The notes: generated by a model not told the origin, from the letters alone. DNA of 64,000 nucleotides from an uncultured Alphaproteobacteria bacterium (GCA_902546975.1 CACCLU010000004.1:25134-89133), one strand, 5' to 3'. Positions 39,272 to 49,951 are shown, counted from the first letter of the stretch. A program made the numbers and translations.

Positions 39272-39582
39272 TAATCTTTTAGTTGATTGATTTGAGTAAT
39301 ATCAATCTCTCCTTTATTTCTGAAATAAATAACCAATATAGCTAAGCCAATGGCTGCTTCTGCAGCGGCAATAGTTAAAATAAAAATGGAGAATACCTGA
39401 CCATTAATATCATTTAGGAAGACCGAAGCTGATACAAAATTAATATTTGCAGCCAATAATATAATTTCAATACACATTAAAATTAGAATCATATTTCTTC
39501 TATTTAAAAATAATCCGAAGCACCCAATAATAAAAACAATTAAAGAAAGTATGAAGAAATGATTATACGTAAGGCTAGTCAT
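39271..39582 (-). CDS. nuoK: NADH-quinone oxidoreductase subunit K
   Basis: Small three-helix membrane subunit of complex I. ATG 39582 gives 103 aa and begins MTSLTYNHFF; a GAAGG Shine-Dalgarno lies about 8 nt upstream, so this start is preferred over GTG 39597. FLNRRNMILILMCIEIILLAANINFV holds the conserved membrane glutamate, and AAAEAAIGLAI the second. Overlaps nuoJ by 8 nt. Confidence 0.95.
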   Translation of the reverse strand: MTSLTYNHFFILSLIVFIIGCFGLFLNRRNMILILMCIEIILLAANINFVSASVFLNDINGQVFSIFILTIAAAEAAIGLAILVIYFRNKGEIDITQINQLKD

Positions 39583-40174
39583 CTTTAATACCTTCACCAG
39601 ACTTAATTTTTACTAGTTTTACTCTATCTTCGGCTGTAGTTGAGTTTTGATTTTCTATGTTTTGTCTTTTGATAGTAGGTCTATACACATGTGTTAAAAC
39701 AATTGCACCAATCATAGCAAGTAACAAAACGATACCGCTTAACTGGAAATCAATAAAATACTCTGTGTAAAGCACATCTCCAATTTGCTCAGTATTATTT
39801 TTAGATCTAATGAAAGTGTCTAAATTATCTTTTGAAGTTTTAAATACAGTTAAATAGATTATTTCAGCTAGAATTATACCAGCAAAAAGTAACGCAAGGG
39901 GTATATATCTTTTAATGTTGAACATTAAAGTTGTGATTTGAATATCGAGCATCATCACAACAAAAAGAAATAATATAGCTACTGCTCCTATATAAACGAT
40001 CGCAAGAATAATTCCAACGAACTCTGCACCAATAAGGATAAAAAGAAATGTAGAATTTAGAAAAGCTAATACAAGAAAGAGTACAGAGTTAACTGGGTTT
40101 TTTGAAAATATAACAAATATACATGTGGTGATCAAAAATGCTGCAAACAAAAAAAAAGAGCCTACAAGAAACAT
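39575..40174 (-). CDS. nuoJ: NADH-quinone oxidoreductase subunit J
   Basis: Membrane subunit of complex I near the quinone channel. 199 aa with five predicted helices. The conserved third-helix region reads GIILAIVYIGAVAILFLFVVMM. The soluble C-terminal tail (from about 165) is polar and poorly conserved. Overlaps nuoI by one base. Confidence 0.95.
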   Translation of the reverse strand: MFLVGSFFLFAAFLITTCIFVIFSKNPVNSVLFLVLAFLNSTFLFILIGAEFVGIILAIVYIGAVAILFLFVVMMLDIQITTLMFNIKRYIPLALLFAGIILAEIIYLTVFKTSKDNLDTFIRSKNNTEQIGDVLYTEYFIDFQLSGIVLLLAMIGAIVLTHVYRPTIKRQNIENQNSTTAEDRVKLVKIKSGEGIKDD

Positions 40175-40662
40175 TATCTATATTTTCTGTCCCTTTTTAA
40201 ATTTTCGCTAATTTGTTTTTCCCAAATATCTCCGTTTCGTAAAAGCTTTTCCTTGTCATAAAGCAATTCTTCTCTTGTTTCAGTAGCGTATTCAAAATTG
40301 GGTCCTTCAACAATTGCATCTACTGGACATGCCTCTTCGCATAAACCACAATAAATACACTTAGTCATATCAATGTCATAACGGGTAGTTCTTCTACTCC
40401 CGTCAGGTTTTGGTTCTGCTTCAATAGTTATAGCTTGCGCAGGGCAAACTGCTTCACATAACTTACACGCAATACATCTTTCCTCACCATTCGGATACCT
40501 TCTCAAAGCATGCTCTCCCCTAAAGCGAGGACTAATAGGACCCTTTTGATTAGGGTAATTAAGAGTGACTTTTGGCTTAAAAAAATAAGTTATCGTTAAT
40601 TTCAAACCTTTCATTAATTCGAAAAGAGTAAAAGATTTAATGTATTTAATTAGTGTTGTCAT
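40174..40662 (-). CDS. nuoI: NADH-quinone oxidoreductase subunit I
   Basis: Carries two [4Fe-4S] clusters (N6a, N6b) between the NADH arm and the quinone site. 162 aa. The two ferredoxin motifs are [12 protein letters not shown] and [30 protein letters not shown] is the typical lead-in. Two nucleotides from nuoH. Confidence 0.97.
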   Translation of the reverse strand: MTTLIKYIKSFTLFELMKGLKLTITYFFKPKVTLNYPNQKGPISPRFRGEHALRRYPNGEERCIACKLCEAVCPAQAITIEAEPKPDGSRRTTRYDIDMTKCIYCGLCEEACPVDAIVEGPNFEYATETREELLYDKEKLLRNGDIWEKQISENLKRDRKYR

Positions 40663-40664
40663 TG

Positions 40665-41663
40665 TTAGTTAGGTAATAGTCCAAAGTAAAATAAAAATGC
40701 TGATGTAATAACTACCCAAATCAAGGTAAAAGGTAGAAAGACTTTCCAGCCAAGTCGCATAAGTTGGTCATACCTATATCTCGGAAAAGTTGCTCTGACC
40801 CATAAAAAAACAAAAAGAATTAAAAATACTTTAATTACAAACCAAAATATTCCAGGTATTGCGTTTAAAGGGAATATATCTATTGGAGGGTACCAACCTC
40901 CTAAAAATAGAATTACAGTTAGGGAACTCATTAAAATCATATTGGCGTATTCTGCCAAAAAAAATAAGCCAAATGATATTGATGAGTATTCGGTAAAAAA
41001 ACCTGCAACTAATGTGGCTTCATCTTCAGGTAAATCAAATGGGAGTCTATTTGTTTCAGCTAATGCTGAAATAATAAATATAACAAACATAGGTAACAGT
41101 GGTATGGCAAACCACATATTCTTTTGACTCTCTACAATATCAATTAAATTTAATGAGCCGACACAAATCAAAACTGTTATGATTACAAAACCTATTGATA
41201 CTTCATAAGAAATCATCTGGGCTGCTGATCTCAATGCACCTAAAAATGGATACTTAGAATTACTAGCCCAACCAGCGATAATGACTCCATAAACACCAAA
41301 CGATGACACAGCGAACAAATATAGAATACCTATATTTATATTTGCTATAACATAAGTTGAGCTAATTGGAATAACAGCCCAAGCTATTAAACTTAATATT
41401 AAAGTAAGCATAGGCGCAAAGATAAAAAGGAACTTGTTTGAGCTAGAGGGAAGTAAATTCTCCTTAGTGAGTAATTTTAAGACATCAGCAAAACTCTGTA
41501 GTATTCCGAATGGTCCAACAACGTTAGGGCCTTTTCTTAATTGAACAGCACCAAGCACTTTTCTTTCTAAGTACACTAATAATGCAACAGAAACTAGTAC
41601 AGGTACAACAAAACTAAATATTTTTAAAATACCAATTGTTAACTCAAAGGATAAACTTGTCAT
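40665..41663 (-). CDS. nuoH: NADH-quinone oxidoreductase subunit H
   Basis: Membrane subunit forming much of the ubiquinone-binding chamber. 332 aa, eight or nine helices. Signatures are [51 protein letters not shown] and [17 protein letters not shown]. Overlaps nuoG by one base. Confidence 0.97.
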   Translation of the reverse strand: MTSLSFELTIGILKIFSFVVPVLVSVALLVYLERKVLGAVQLRKGPNVVGPFGILQSFADVLKLLTKENLLPSSSNKFLFIFAPMLTLILSLIAWAVIPISSTYVIANINIGILYLFAVSSFGVYGVIIAGWASNSKYPFLGALRSAAQMISYEVSIGFVIITVLICVGSLNLIDIVESQKNMWFAIPLLPMFVIFIISALAETNRLPFDLPEDEATLVAGFFTEYSSISFGLFFLAEYANMILMSSLTVILFLGGWYPPIDIFPLNAIPGIFWFVIKVFLILFVFLWVRATFPRYRYDQLMRLGWKVFLPFTLIWVVITSAFLFYFGLLPN

Positions 41664-43696
41664 TATGCTGATTTCTCCAAAAGAGATGGAGTTGAAATTA
41701 TTTCCTCAACACATTTCGCCATAGTGACAGAATTTTTTGAAATCACATCTGACATATAAAAATTACTTACAGGATATTCTGCCTTACAATCTTCAAATTC
41801 AATATCTGGTGTAATTGAAGTTGAATTTTCAACAGCAATAATTTCATGATAATCAGAAAGAATTGGGTGTTTATCAAATAACTCAGATCTTAATTGATCA
41901 AATGTATTTGGGATAAAATCAAAAGATAATTCATCAGATAGTTTTTTTAATATCGACCACTCTTCTTTGGCGGATCCAATAGGATTATGGCATTTTTTTG
42001 CTTCTTGAGGTCTGCCTTCAATATTTACAAAAGTACCATTTTTCTCTGTATAAAGAGGTGTTGGTAAAACAATATCAGACACCATTGCTCCATCATCACC
42101 ATGATGGCCAAAATAAACTTTAAAACAGTTATTGAACTGTTCGTTGGCAATATGTTCTGAGCCAAAAGAAAGAACCAATTCAAAATTATCTTTTTTTAAA
42201 TTAGAAAACGGCTCACAAAGGTTACTAGTAGTATTACCTATAATCAGTTGGCCCACACGTGAGGCATATGGATTTAAAAAATTTAGATTATTTTTTTCTT
42301 TTGTAATAACTTTGTATTTATCAGCGTATGAAAAAATAGATTTTATAGTTTTAATATTTTTAATTTTATTTAAAAACGCAGAGCCAATAATTATAAGAGG
42401 GTTAATAGATTTTTTTAATGCTTTGATTAAATTTTCATTGTTTAAATTTGATAAACTTTCTCCTAGATACTCTGTTTTATAGTTCAAAGATATATTTTCA
42501 CCAATGTTAAATATTTTTGCGTCATTATTGTAAGCTTTAAATATCTTATGATTTATAATTGGTGTTTCTATTTTTGGGTTTGTTCCTACAAGTATAATTA
42601 AATCTGAATTTTCTATATCGTTCAAAGGTGTGTTAAAACGATAACTATCTAAGCTTTCTAGGATAGCGTGATTATCAGTTCGGCACTCCACATTGTCTTT
42701 ACCATAATTTGACATAAATTTTTTGATTGCATATCCGGTTTCTAAATCGACGTGCTCACCAATCAAAGCTAATGGTTTTAAAGTTTTTAATTTATCTTTT
42801 AAAACTTTTAAAGACTCTTCCCAATTTGATATTGTTAATTTTTGGTTTTCTTTAATATAGGGTGTGTCTATTCTTTGTTGGTAGTAACCATCATAGTTAA
42901 ATCGAACTTTATCTGATATCCACTCTTCATTTATGTATTCATTTGTTCTTGGTGTAACTCTTAAAATCTCCTCCGCTCTACTATCAACTCTAATATTAGA
43001 ACCAACACTATCGAATATATCAATTGAGTCTGTACGTTTTAGCTCCCAAGGACGTGCTTTAAATTGATATGGCTTACTCGTAAGTGCTCCTACAGGGCAT
43101 AAATCAATTACGTTACCTGAAAGCTCTGAAGTGATTGATTGTTCAAGGTAAGTGGTAATTTCTGCATTCTCTCCCCTACCTAACATACCTAATTCTGGAA
43201 CTCCGGCTACTTCAGTGGCAAATCTTACACACCTAGTGCAATGGATGCATCTAGTCATTATAGTGTTTACCAAAGGTCCCATATTTTTATTATCTACAGC
43301 CCTTTTATTCTCTTTATATCTAGATTTGTCGAAACCGTAGTACATGGCCTGATCCTGTAAATCGCATTCTCCACCTTGATCACATATTGGGCAGTCTAAG
43401 GGGTGATTAATTAATAAAAACTCCATTACACCTTTTCTACCTGCGTTTACCTTTTCAGAATTGGTGATTATCGACATGCCCTCCATTAGAGGCATAGTGC
43501 AGGAAGATACTAATTTTGGAGCTTTTTCAATTTCTACTAAACACATTCTACAGTTACCAGCTATAGAGAGTTTGTCGTGATAGCAAAATCTTGGAATTTC
43601 TTCACCAGCGATTTCACAGGCTTGCATCACAGTCAGATTTTTATCTACCTGAATTTCTTTTTGATTAACTTTAATATTTATTAAATCGTCACTCAT
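41663..43696 (-). CDS. nuoG: NADH-quinone oxidoreductase subunit G
   Basis: Large iron-sulfur subunit of the NADH arm. 677 aa. N-terminal ferredoxin-like domain with the [2Fe-2S] pattern (CYHDKL...CRMC...C), then [15 protein letters not shown] with the His-liganded N5 region, [10 protein letters not shown] for N4, and a C-terminal molybdopterin-oxidoreductase-like domain (about 220-660). The latter is Asn/Lys-rich and diverged. Overlaps nuoF by 4 nt. Confidence 0.96.
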   Translation of the reverse strand: MSDDLINIKVNQKEIQVDKNLTVMQACEIAGEEIPRFCYHDKLSIAGNCRMCLVEIEKAPKLVSSCTMPLMEGMSIITNSEKVNAGRKGVMEFLLINHPLDCPICDQGGECDLQDQAMYYGFDKSRYKENKRAVDNKNMGPLVNTIMTRCIHCTRCVRFATEVAGVPELGMLGRGENAEITTYLEQSITSELSGNVIDLCPVGALTSKPYQFKARPWELKRTDSIDIFDSVGSNIRVDSRAEEILRVTPRTNEYINEEWISDKVRFNYDGYYQQRIDTPYIKENQKLTISNWEESLKVLKDKLKTLKPLALIGEHVDLETGYAIKKFMSNYGKDNVECRTDNHAILESLDSYRFNTPLNDIENSDLIILVGTNPKIETPIINHKIFKAYNNDAKIFNIGENISLNYKTEYLGESLSNLNNENLIKALKKSINPLIIIGSAFLNKIKNIKTIKSIFSYADKYKVITKEKNNLNFLNPYASRVGQLIIGNTTSNLCEPFSNLKKDNFELVLSFGSEHIANEQFNNCFKVYFGHHGDDGAMVSDIVLPTPLYTEKNGTFVNIEGRPQEAKKCHNPIGSAKEEWSILKKLSDELSFDFIPNTFDQLRSELFDKHPILSDYHEIIAVENSTSITPDIEFEDCKAEYPVSNFYMSDVISKNSVTMAKCVEEIISTPSLLEKSA

Positions 43697-44964
43697 GAAG
43701 CTTTTAACTTTTTATTATATTTACTTATTAACTCTGATTTAAAATTTTTAATGAGTCCTTGTATAGGCCAAGCTGCTGCATCTCCTAAAGCGCAGATAGT
43801 ATGACCCTCTACTTGCTTTGTAACATTTTCTAAAAGCTCAATTTGTTCAGGAGATATCTCTCCTCTAACTAATCTCTGCATCATTCTATGCATCCAGCCT
43901 GTTCCTTCTCTGCAAGGTGTGCATTGACCACAACTTTCATGTTTGTAAAAGTGAGCAAACCTCTCAATTACCTCAGAAATATCATTATACTTGTTAACAA
44001 CAATGACTCCAGCTGTACCTAAACCTGAGCCATTAGCTTTTAGATCATCAAAATTCATTAGAACTGACTCACAAATATTTTTTGGAAGCATTGGGGTACT
44101 AGAACCTCCTGGTACTATCGCCTTTAAGTTATCCCATCCTCCCTCAACTCCATCACAATGCTTTTCAACTAATTCTTTAAGTGGTATTCCCATTTCCTCT
44201 TCTATTGTGCATGGCTTATTAACATTACCAGATATGCAAAAAATTTTTGTGCCTGTATTATTTTCAGCACCAATTGACTTAAACCAATCTGGGCCTCTTC
44301 TTAAAATAGTTGGAACTACTGCAATTGACTCCACATTGTTAATAGTTGTCGGCATACCATACAAACCTACACCAGCAGGAAAAGGTGGTTTTAATCTTGG
44401 TTGTCCTTTTTTTCCTTCTAAACTCTCTAAAAGAGCTGTCTCTTCCCCACATATGTAAGCTCCAGCACCTCTATGAACATAAAGATCAAAATCAAATCCG
44501 CTACCACAAGCATTTTTTCCGATAAAGCCTCGTTCATATGCCTCTTCAATTGCCTTTTCTAATTGGACATATTCGTGATGGTATTCGCCCCTTATGTATA
44601 TGTAACATTTAGTGGCTTGAATTGCGTATGAAGCTATCAAGCACCCTTCTACAAGAGTATGTGGGTCATTTCTAATAATTTCTCTATCTTTACAAGTACC
44701 AGGCTCTGACTCATCAGCATTGACAACCAAATAATGTTGTTTACCAGTATTCTTTGGCATGAATGACCATTTAAGACCTGTAGAAAATCCAGCTCCACCT
44801 CTTCCTCTTAACTGACTGGATTTAACTAATTCGATGATATCATTTTGATCTTTAGACAAAATTTCCTTTGTGTTTGACCAGGAGCCTCTTTTTAAAGCTC
44901 CTTCTATAAAGGGTTCTTGAAAACCATGAAGGTTTTGAAAAACTTTATCTTTTTCATTAAGCAT
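43693..44964 (-). CDS. nuoF: NADH-quinone oxidoreductase subunit F
   Basis: Holds the NADH site, FMN and cluster N3. ATG 44964 gives 423 aa and begins [12 protein letters not shown], the family N terminus; an upstream start at 45003 lies inside nuoE. Motifs are the Gly-rich [27 protein letters not shown], and [15 protein letters not shown] with the cluster cysteines. Overlaps nuoE by 8 nt. Confidence 0.97.
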   Translation of the reverse strand: MLNEKDKVFQNLHGFQEPFIEGALKRGSWSNTKEILSKDQNDIIELVKSSQLRGRGGAGFSTGLKWSFMPKNTGKQHYLVVNADESEPGTCKDREIIRNDPHTLVEGCLIASYAIQATKCYIYIRGEYHHEYVQLEKAIEEAYERGFIGKNACGSGFDFDLYVHRGAGAYICGEETALLESLEGKKGQPRLKPPFPAGVGLYGMPTTINNVESIAVVPTILRRGPDWFKSIGAENNTGTKIFCISGNVNKPCTIEEEMGIPLKELVEKHCDGVEGGWDNLKAIVPGGSSTPMLPKNICESVLMNFDDLKANGSGLGTAGVIVVNKYNDISEVIERFAHFYKHESCGQCTPCREGTGWMHRMMQRLVRGEISPEQIELLENVTKQVEGHTICALGDAAAWPIQGLIKNFKSELISKYNKKLKAS

Positions 44965-45544
44965 TTTCTGAACTTCTCCTGCCTTTTTGAGAACCAATAA
45001 CATTTGGTTTTCCCTCTTTGATATTGTCTATAATTTTTTTTGTAGACTCTTCATCTAAATCCTCAAAGAAATCATTATTGATTTGTATCATAGGTCCATT
45101 TGAGCAAGCACCTAGACACTCTACTTCAACAACTGTAAATTTATTATCGTCACTGGTATCATTAATTTCACATTTTGTCTCTTTACAAATAGTTTTCGTA
45201 ATCTTATTTGAACCTCTAAGCCAACAAGGAGAGGTTCTACAAATCTGAACAAGATTTTCTCCAACAGGTCTTGTATTATACATTGAATAAAATGAGGCCA
45301 CTTCTGTGACTCTTATTTTTGGCATATTCAAAGTTTCAGCGATTGTTTCTATACATTCGATACTTATCCAATTATTGTTTTGCTCTTGAGCCAAATAAAG
45401 AAGAGGCATAACTGCACTTTGTTCTCTACCTTTAGGGTATTTAGAAATTATAGTTTTAATTGATCTTAAGTTATCTTTTGACCAAGAGAATTTTTCGCCT
45501 GATCTAGAAAAATTGTTAGATAAACCTGGATGATTACTACTCAT
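44957..45544 (-). CDS. nuoE: NADH-quinone oxidoreductase subunit E
   Basis: Thioredoxin-like subunit with [2Fe-2S] cluster N1a. 195 aa. The four ligands are in [12 protein letters not shown] and [13 protein letters not shown]-terminal tail of about 30 residues past the fold is polar and lies over the nuoF start. Overlaps nuoD by 4 nt. Confidence 0.96.
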   Translation of the reverse strand: MSSNHPGLSNNFSRSGEKFSWSKDNLRSIKTIISKYPKGREQSAVMPLLYLAQEQNNNWISIECIETIAETLNMPKIRVTEVASFYSMYNTRPVGENLVQICRTSPCWLRGSNKITKTICKETKCEINDTSDDNKFTVVEVECLGACSNGPMIQINNDFFEDLDEESTKKIIDNIKEGKPNVIGSQKGRRSSENA

Positions 45545-46716
45545 CTGTCTACCTCTCCAAATACTATATCTAGGCTTCCTAAAATTGATGGTACGTCAGC
45601 TAGTTGGTGCCCCTTTGATAAAAAATGTAATGCCTGTAAATGAACAAAGCCCGGTGCTCTCAGCTTGCATCGATATGGTTTGGAACTTCCATCTGAAACT
45701 AATACAACACCAAATTCTCCTTTTGGTGCCTCTACACTTTTGTATGTAATACCTTCAGGAACCCTATAACCCTCGGTAAATAATTTAAAATGATGAATAA
45801 TAGCTTCCATTGAATTTTTCATTTCTGATCTTTTAGGTGGAGTAATTTTATTATTCTCAACCATTACGGGTCCTTCTGGAATATTTTCAATACATTGTAA
45901 GATTATCTTTACTGACTCTCTCATCTCTTCCATTCTCACCAAATATCTATCATAGGTGTCACCAGTTTTTCCAACTGGTATGTCGAAATCTAAATCATCA
46001 TAAACATCATAAGGTTGAGATTTTCTTAAATCCCAAGCTACGCCACTAGCACGAAGAACAGGGCCGCTGCAACTTAGTCTTATTGCATCATCCTTTTTTA
46101 AAATACCTATATCAACAGATCGTTGTTTGAATATTCTATTCTCAGTAAGTAGTTCTTCAAGCGTATCTATAAATTTTGGAAAATTAGTAAAATACTTTTT
46201 CATTTTTTCTAGCAAATTCTCAGGCAAGTCTTGGTGAACTCCACCAGGACGAAAATAAGCTGCATGAAATCTGGCACCAGATACAGCTTCATGGAACTCC
46301 AACATTTTTTCTCTTTCTTCGAAAGCCCACAGCATTGGAGTAGCAGCACCTATATCCATTGCAAAAGCTGGAATATTTAATAAATGATTTAGTATCCTCG
46401 TAACTTCTGCAAACATAACTCTGATATATTGAGCTCGTTTAGGAGCCTCAATATTTAATAAATTCTCAACAGCTAAAGCGAAGGCATGTTCTTGACACAT
46501 TGGAGAGACATAATCAAGACGATCAAAATATGGTATAGCTTGAGTATAAGTTTTTTGTTCAATTAATTTTTCAGTTCCTCTATGTAAAAGTCCAATGTGA
46601 GGTTCGGCTTTATTAACCACCTCCCCTTCTAATTGTACAAGTAATCTAAGAACTCCATGAGCAGCAGGATGTTGAGGTCCAAAGTTAAGAGTTACAGGTT
46701 TAAAATTTTCTGACAT
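45541..46716 (-). CDS. nuoD: NADH-quinone oxidoreductase subunit D
   Basis: 49-kDa-type subunit lining the quinone site. 391 aa, the usual alphaproteobacterial length and separate from NuoC. Recognisable blocks are [58 protein letters not shown] and DIVFGEVDR at the C terminus. Overlaps nuoC by one base. Confidence 0.97.
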   Translation of the reverse strand: MSENFKPVTLNFGPQHPAAHGVLRLLVQLEGEVVNKAEPHIGLLHRGTEKLIEQKTYTQAIPYFDRLDYVSPMCQEHAFALAVENLLNIEAPKRAQYIRVMFAEVTRILNHLLNIPAFAMDIGAATPMLWAFEEREKMLEFHEAVSGARFHAAYFRPGGVHQDLPENLLEKMKKYFTNFPKFIDTLEELLTENRIFKQRSVDIGILKKDDAIRLSCSGPVLRASGVAWDLRKSQPYDVYDDLDFDIPVGKTGDTYDRYLVRMEEMRESVKIILQCIENIPEGPVMVENNKITPPKRSEMKNSMEAIIHHFKLFTEGYRVPEGITYKSVEAPKGEFGVVLVSDGSSKPYRCKLRAPGFVHLQALHFLSKGHQLADVPSILGSLDIVFGEVDR

Positions 46717-47312
46717 TATTTTTTTTCAAGCTCCTCTTTGATTGTTTCTTTCATTCCCTCCCAAGGACTTTCATTGTCAAAATCTCGAAACTCCTGTTTT
46801 AAAGTCACTGGTTCATAAACAACTTTTTTTAAGTTTTCATCGTAACGTACCTCTTCATAACCCGTCAGAGGAAAGTCTTTTCTAAGCGGATGACCTTGAA
46901 AGTTATAGTCATTCATTATTCTTTGAAGATTAGGATGGTTAACAAAGTTTATGCCAAAAAGATCGTAACATTCTCTTTCAAACCAATCAGCAGACTCAAA
47001 AATTTGTGTTATTGAACTAATATCTAAATTATCCTCAGAAATGTTCGTAAAAATAAATAATCTTTTATTAAATTTTAAACTAAGAAAGGAGTAAATTAGA
47101 GTAAATCGTTCGTTTGAATAACTTGATTTAGATAGCATATTATCAGTTACTGTAATATCGATTAACTGGTCATAGAGTAGATCTTCGTCTTCTTTTATTT
47201 TTTGTGTTACTTCTAGTATGGAGTCTTTATTTACTAAAATATTGTCTATTCCAGATTTTATGGGAAAATGGAAGTTACCAATTGAATATTTCTGGAAAAT
47301 ATTTGGGGACAA
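46716..47312 (-). CDS. nuoC: NADH-quinone oxidoreductase subunit C
   Basis: 30-kDa-type peripheral subunit. 198 aa. The family signature is [29 protein letters not shown] together with [19 protein letters not shown]. The start is TTG 47312 (product begins M-SPNIFQKY); an AGG lies 10 nt upstream in the nuoB stop. Five nucleotides from nuoB. Confidence 0.95.
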   Translation of the reverse strand: MSPNIFQKYSIGNFHFPIKSGIDNILVNKDSILEVTQKIKEDEDLLYDQLIDITVTDNMLSKSSYSNERFTLIYSFLSLKFNKRLFIFTNISEDNLDISSITQIFESADWFERECYDLFGINFVNHPNLQRIMNDYNFQGHPLRKDFPLTGYEEVRYDENLKKVVYEPVTLKQEFRDFDNESPWEGMKETIKEELEKK

Positions 47313-47317
47313 GAAAT

Positions 47318-47848
47318 TTACCTATAAATCTTCTTTTTCTTTTTAATTTTATCTTGAAGTTGCATAATGCCGTATAAAAGAGCCTCCGCAGTAGGTGGAC
47401 ACCCAGGAACATAAATATCTACAGGAACTATCCTATCGCACCCTCGAACAACTGAGTAAGAATAGTGATAATATCCTCCTCCATTGGCACAAGAACCCAT
47501 AGAGATTACCCATCTTGGTTCAGGCATTTGATCGTAAACTTTTCTCAAGGCAGATGCCATTTTGTTTGTAAGAGTTCCTGCAACAATCATCACATCAGAT
47601 TGCCTTGGAGAGCCTCTTGGAATTACACCTAGACGATCTAGATCATATCTACTCATATAGGAGTGCATCATCTCGACTCCACAACACGCTAAACCAAAAG
47701 TCATAGGCCATAATGATCCTGACCTCGCCCAATTAATTAAATTTTCAAATGAGGCTGTTACAAAACCTTTTTTTTCAAACAGCTCATCAACATTTAATGA
47801 TTTGTCTTTTTCTAAAATTACTCCCAATCTAGTGCTCCATTTTTCCAT
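47318..47848 (-). CDS. nuoB: NADH-quinone oxidoreductase subunit B
   Basis: Carries cluster N2, the last electron donor to quinone. 176 aa. Cluster ligands are the adjacent cysteines in [11 protein letters not shown] plus MGSCANGGG and [17 protein letters not shown] 47848 lies 31 nt inside nuoA. A later start would remove only non-conserved residues, so the exact N terminus is a little uncertain. Confidence 0.96.
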   Translation of the reverse strand: MEKWSTRLGVILEKDKSLNVDELFEKKGFVTASFENLINWARSGSLWPMTFGLACCGVEMMHSYMSRYDLDRLGVIPRGSPRQSDVMIVAGTLTNKMASALRKVYDQMPEPRWVISMGSCANGGGYYHYSYSVVRGCDRIVPVDIYVPGCPPTAEALLYGIMQLQDKIKKKKKIYR

Positions 47849-48177
47849 TCATATATAAATCCTACTGTGAGAATAAATAAAAAAAACATCATTGAATAAA
47901 AACCGAGAGCTCCAATATTACTAAGACTAACTGCCCAAGGAAATAAAAAAGCAATCTCTAAATCAAATATAATAAATAGTATTGATACTAAATAAAACTT
48001 AACATCAAATTTTGAACGAGCATCATCAAATGCCTCAAAACCACATTCATATGCAGATAGTTTTTCAGAATCAGGGGAACTAGGTGATAATATTTTCGAG
48101 AGTAAATACATAGCAATTGCCATTCCTGCTCCAATAACGATGAATATCATTATGAAAATATAATCTAGGTTATACAT
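47818..48177 (-). CDS. nuoA: NADH-quinone oxidoreductase subunit A
   Basis: Small membrane subunit of complex I, first gene of the cluster. ATG 48177 gives 119 aa (family about 120); an upstream frame to 48222 covers the promoter and is rejected. Conserved parts are [25 protein letters not shown] with [12 protein letters not shown], and the C terminus [11 protein letters not shown]. Three membrane helices are visible. Confidence 0.95.
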   Translation of the reverse strand: MYNLDYIFIMIFIVIGAGMAIAMYLLSKILSPSSPDSEKLSAYECGFEAFDDARSKFDVKFYLVSILFIIFDLEIAFLFPWAVSLSNIGALGFYSMMFFLFILTVGFIYEWKNGALDWE

Positions 48178-48201
48178 TAAAAATTTTTGATTTTCCGTAA
48201 C

Positions 48202-48214
48202 GCGATACATTATA
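48202..48214 (-). promoter_or_regulatory. candidate promoter of the nuo operon
   Basis: On the minus strand the hexamer TATAAT (48209-48214) is a perfect -10 match, 32 bp before the nuoA ATG, which places a transcription start near 48202. No good -35 is seen at 16-18 bp, so the assignment rests on the -10 and on the 115-bp gap being the only long spacer in this stretch. Confidence 0.4.
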
Positions 48215-48260
48215 AGAAACAATACGTTTTTAGTGATGATAAAAATGACGCATTAGTTGT

Positions 48261-48287
48261 ACACATAATTTTCAAATATTTATGTGT
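48261..48287. repeat. inverted repeat after the polysaccharide-lyase-like gene
   Basis: ACACATAA (48261-48268) and TTATGTGT (48280-48287) are exact 8-bp complements around an 11-nt loop, 5 bp past the stop codon. No T-run follows on either strand, so it is not a canonical intrinsic terminator. It may be an mRNA 3'-end stem or an operator for the nuo promoter 45 bp away. Confidence 0.35.
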
Positions 48288-48292
48288 AAAAA

Positions 48293-49474
48293 TTAATCTA
48301 TTTTGATTGAGGGAATCGGATCATGTGATCCAATTTTGTCTTGAAGATTTTTGCAAACACTTCTAGTAGGCTCACCATCTTTTCTCATTTCAGCTTGACA
48401 CAAAACTAACTTTTCAACTCCATTTAATTGTGAAAAACCATTTAGTTGCGAAATAAAGTGTTCACAACCACCAGACCATACATCGTCACAAGAATCTCCT
48501 CTTCCAACTGTCGCATAACGAACAGATATATCCGTAATTTCTTCACCTTTGTTAGTTGCATCGTCCATATAGTTTCTATATGGGCCGAATTTAAATCTCA
48601 CTCTGTCATAATGAAAAATTGTATTACCATAATAGCTTTTTCTAAGACTCCCATTTATCCATAAGTGAAAGTGACCATCTTCTGCCCATTTGACATTCAT
48701 TAAAAAGGCCAACCAAGTTCCTTTTAATTTTGTAAAATCCCAATTATAAGTAATGCTTAACTCTCCGTGAGCATTTTGAATATCGTTATTGTGATGCGGA
48801 TACTCAAAATAATCTGGGGATAATAAGCCTGAAACAAACTCCCTACTTCTTAAATTAAAGAAAGGGCCAGGGGTTTTTTCACCAATACATTCAATGTATT
48901 TAAAATCAAAAAAAGACAATTGATGAAGAAAAGCATCTGTCTCTTCTGGGATATAAAGGAATATTCTATACCATTTCTCTTCACCTCTATTAGCGGCAAA
49001 ATCTATGCGTTCCATTATTTGCCATCTCTGAGCATGGCCTTCTAAACCAAACCTATTCCAATCACCCTCTGCCCCTTTGTCTTTATAACTTAGATTAATT
49101 TTAATACCTTTTTCACTGATAAAATTATCTTTAAATTCATCAAAAAATTCATATCTATTTTTATTAGATACATTGTTTGTATTAAAAACCATTGCTCCTT
49201 CTTTATCATACTCAGCTTTAAAGACGTATTTATTGAAATTATCTTTTTGTTTTTTTGATAAATCAGTCCAATGTTTTTTTTCTCCAGATATTTTCTTTAT
49301 GTCTTTCTTTATGTCTTTAACCCAACATTCATTATCATTTAAGTTTGAATTATTCTCTGATACTTTCTCAGAAATTTCACTTGAAATTTTTCCATCGCTT
49401 CCAATTGTTAAACTAAAAGCAATTTTAGGTATGAATATAAGCACAAAGAGTGTTTTTAGAAATAAATTATACAT
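48293..49474 (-). CDS. secreted polysaccharide-lyase-like protein (heparin-lyase-I/PF14099-type fold, inferred)
   Basis: 393 aa. A clear Sec signal peptide covers residues 1-21 (basic start, hydrophobic core, IAFS at the end), so the protein is exported. The middle resembles the jelly-roll of polysaccharide lyase families PL13/PL20 (Pfam Polysacc_lyase): ERIDFAANRGEEKWYRIFLYIPEE (155-178), GELSITYNW (237-245), WLAFLMNVKWAEDGHFHLWING (254-275) and RVRFKFGPYRNYM (291-303). Six cysteines (50, 196, 329, 337, 359, 374) could form disulfides. Near residues 342-352 a short SQLNG unit is repeated. Catalytic residues cannot be assigned by eye, so activity and substrate are unknown. It begins 12 nt after the tRNA-Asp 3' end, where alphaproteobacteria usually go straight to nuoA, so it looks like an insertion. 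Sec export and fold are the firmer parts of the call. Confidence 0.6.
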   Translation of the reverse strand: MYNLFLKTLFVLIFIPKIAFSLTIGSDGKISSEISEKVSENNSNLNDNECWVKDIKKDIKKISGEKKHWTDLSKKQKDNFNKYVFKAEYDKEGAMVFNTNNVSNKNRYEFFDEFKDNFISEKGIKINLSYKDKGAEGDWNRFGLEGHAQRWQIMERIDFAANRGEEKWYRIFLYIPEETDAFLHQLSFFDFKYIECIGEKTPGPFFNLRSREFVSGLLSPDYFEYPHHNNDIQNAHGELSITYNWDFTKLKGTWLAFLMNVKWAEDGHFHLWINGSLRKSYYGNTIFHYDRVRFKFGPYRNYMDDATNKGEEITDISVRYATVGRGDSCDDVWSGGCEHFISQLNGFSQLNGVEKLVLCQAEMRKDGEPTRSVCKNLQDKIGSHDPIPSIKID

Positions 49475-49485
49475 AAAATAAATTT

Positions 49486-49563
49486 TGGCGGGAGCGACGG
49501 GACTCGAACCCGCGACCTCCTGCGTGACAGGCAGGCGTTCTAACCAATCTGAACTACACCCCC
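49486..49563 (-). tRNA. tRNA-Asp (GTC)
   Basis: Complete cloverleaf on the minus strand: acceptor GGGGGTG pairing with CGCTCCC, D arm GTTC/GAAC, anticodon stem CCTGC/GCAGG with loop CTGTCAC (anticodon GTC), T arm with TTCGAGT, and an encoded CCA end (49486-49488). Length 78 nt with CCA. It is 13 bp downstream of tRNA-Val, in the conserved hup-tRNA-Val-tRNA-Asp order. Confidence 0.97.
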
Positions 49564-49576
49564 GACAATTGTCGAA

Positions 49577-49652
49577 TGGTGGGCGATGACGGACTCGAAC
49601 CGCCGACCCTCTCGGTGTAAACGAGATGCTCTACCAACTGAGCTAATCGCCC
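49577..49652 (-). tRNA. tRNA-Val (TAC)
   Basis: Cloverleaf on the minus strand: acceptor GGGCGAT/ATCGCCC, D loop AGTTGGTAGA, anticodon stem CTCGT/CCGAG region with loop holding TAC, T loop TTCGAGT, and encoded CCA (49577-49579). Length 76 nt. Immediately downstream of hup. Confidence 0.97.
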
Positions 49653-49655
49653 TAT

Positions 49656-49673
49656 CTAATTTGCAAAAATTAG
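49656..49673. repeat. hairpin at the end of hup
   Basis: CTAATTT and AAATTAG form a 7-bp stem with a 4-nt loop overlapping the hup stop codon and ending 3 bp before tRNA-Val. No T-run follows on the minus strand. It may mark the mRNA 3' end after tRNA processing rather than a terminator. Confidence 0.35.
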
Positions 49674-49951
49674 ACTGTGGACTTTATTAGTTCTTTTAGT
49701 TGTTTTCCAGCAAGAAATTTTGGCTTTTTTGATGCAGGAATTTGGATTGACTCTCCCGTTCTTGGGTTTCTTCCAGTCTTAGCTTTTGTGTTAGCTACCT
49801 TGAAAGTACCAAAACCGGCAATCTTAACATCCCCTCCTGCTTTCAAAGTAGATGTAATAATATCAAATAAACTTTCTACAGCCTTAGTTGCATCTGATTT
49901 TCCAACACCATTTTTCGTACTATATTCAGCAATGAGTTCATTTTTGTTCAT
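49670..49951 (-). CDS. hupB: DNA-binding protein HU
   Basis: Nucleoid-associated protein. 93 aa, family length. The beta-arm DNA-binding region GRNPRTGESIQIPASKKP is intact and the hydrophobic core pattern (VKIAGFGTFKV) matches HU rather than IHF (no IHF-specific changes seen). A strong Shine-Dalgarno (AAGGAGGT, 49957-49964) and its own promoter lie upstream. Placement after lon is the standard alphaproteobacterial one. Confidence 0.95.
   Translation of the reverse strand: MNKNELIAEYSTKNGVGKSDATKAVESLFDIITSTLKAGGDVKIAGFGTFKVANTKAKTGRNPRTGESIQIPASKKPKFLAGKQLKELIKSTV

Noticed and set aside
43991..44458. 155-codon open frame opposite nuoF
   Set aside because: Shadow of the conserved nuoF gene; no start signal or recognisable protein.
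48178..49486. Integrase, att duplication or partial tRNA-Asp copy flanking the lyase-like gene
   Set aside because: I looked for a repeat of the tRNA 3' end near 48178-48292 and saw none, so there is no direct evidence of site-specific integration.
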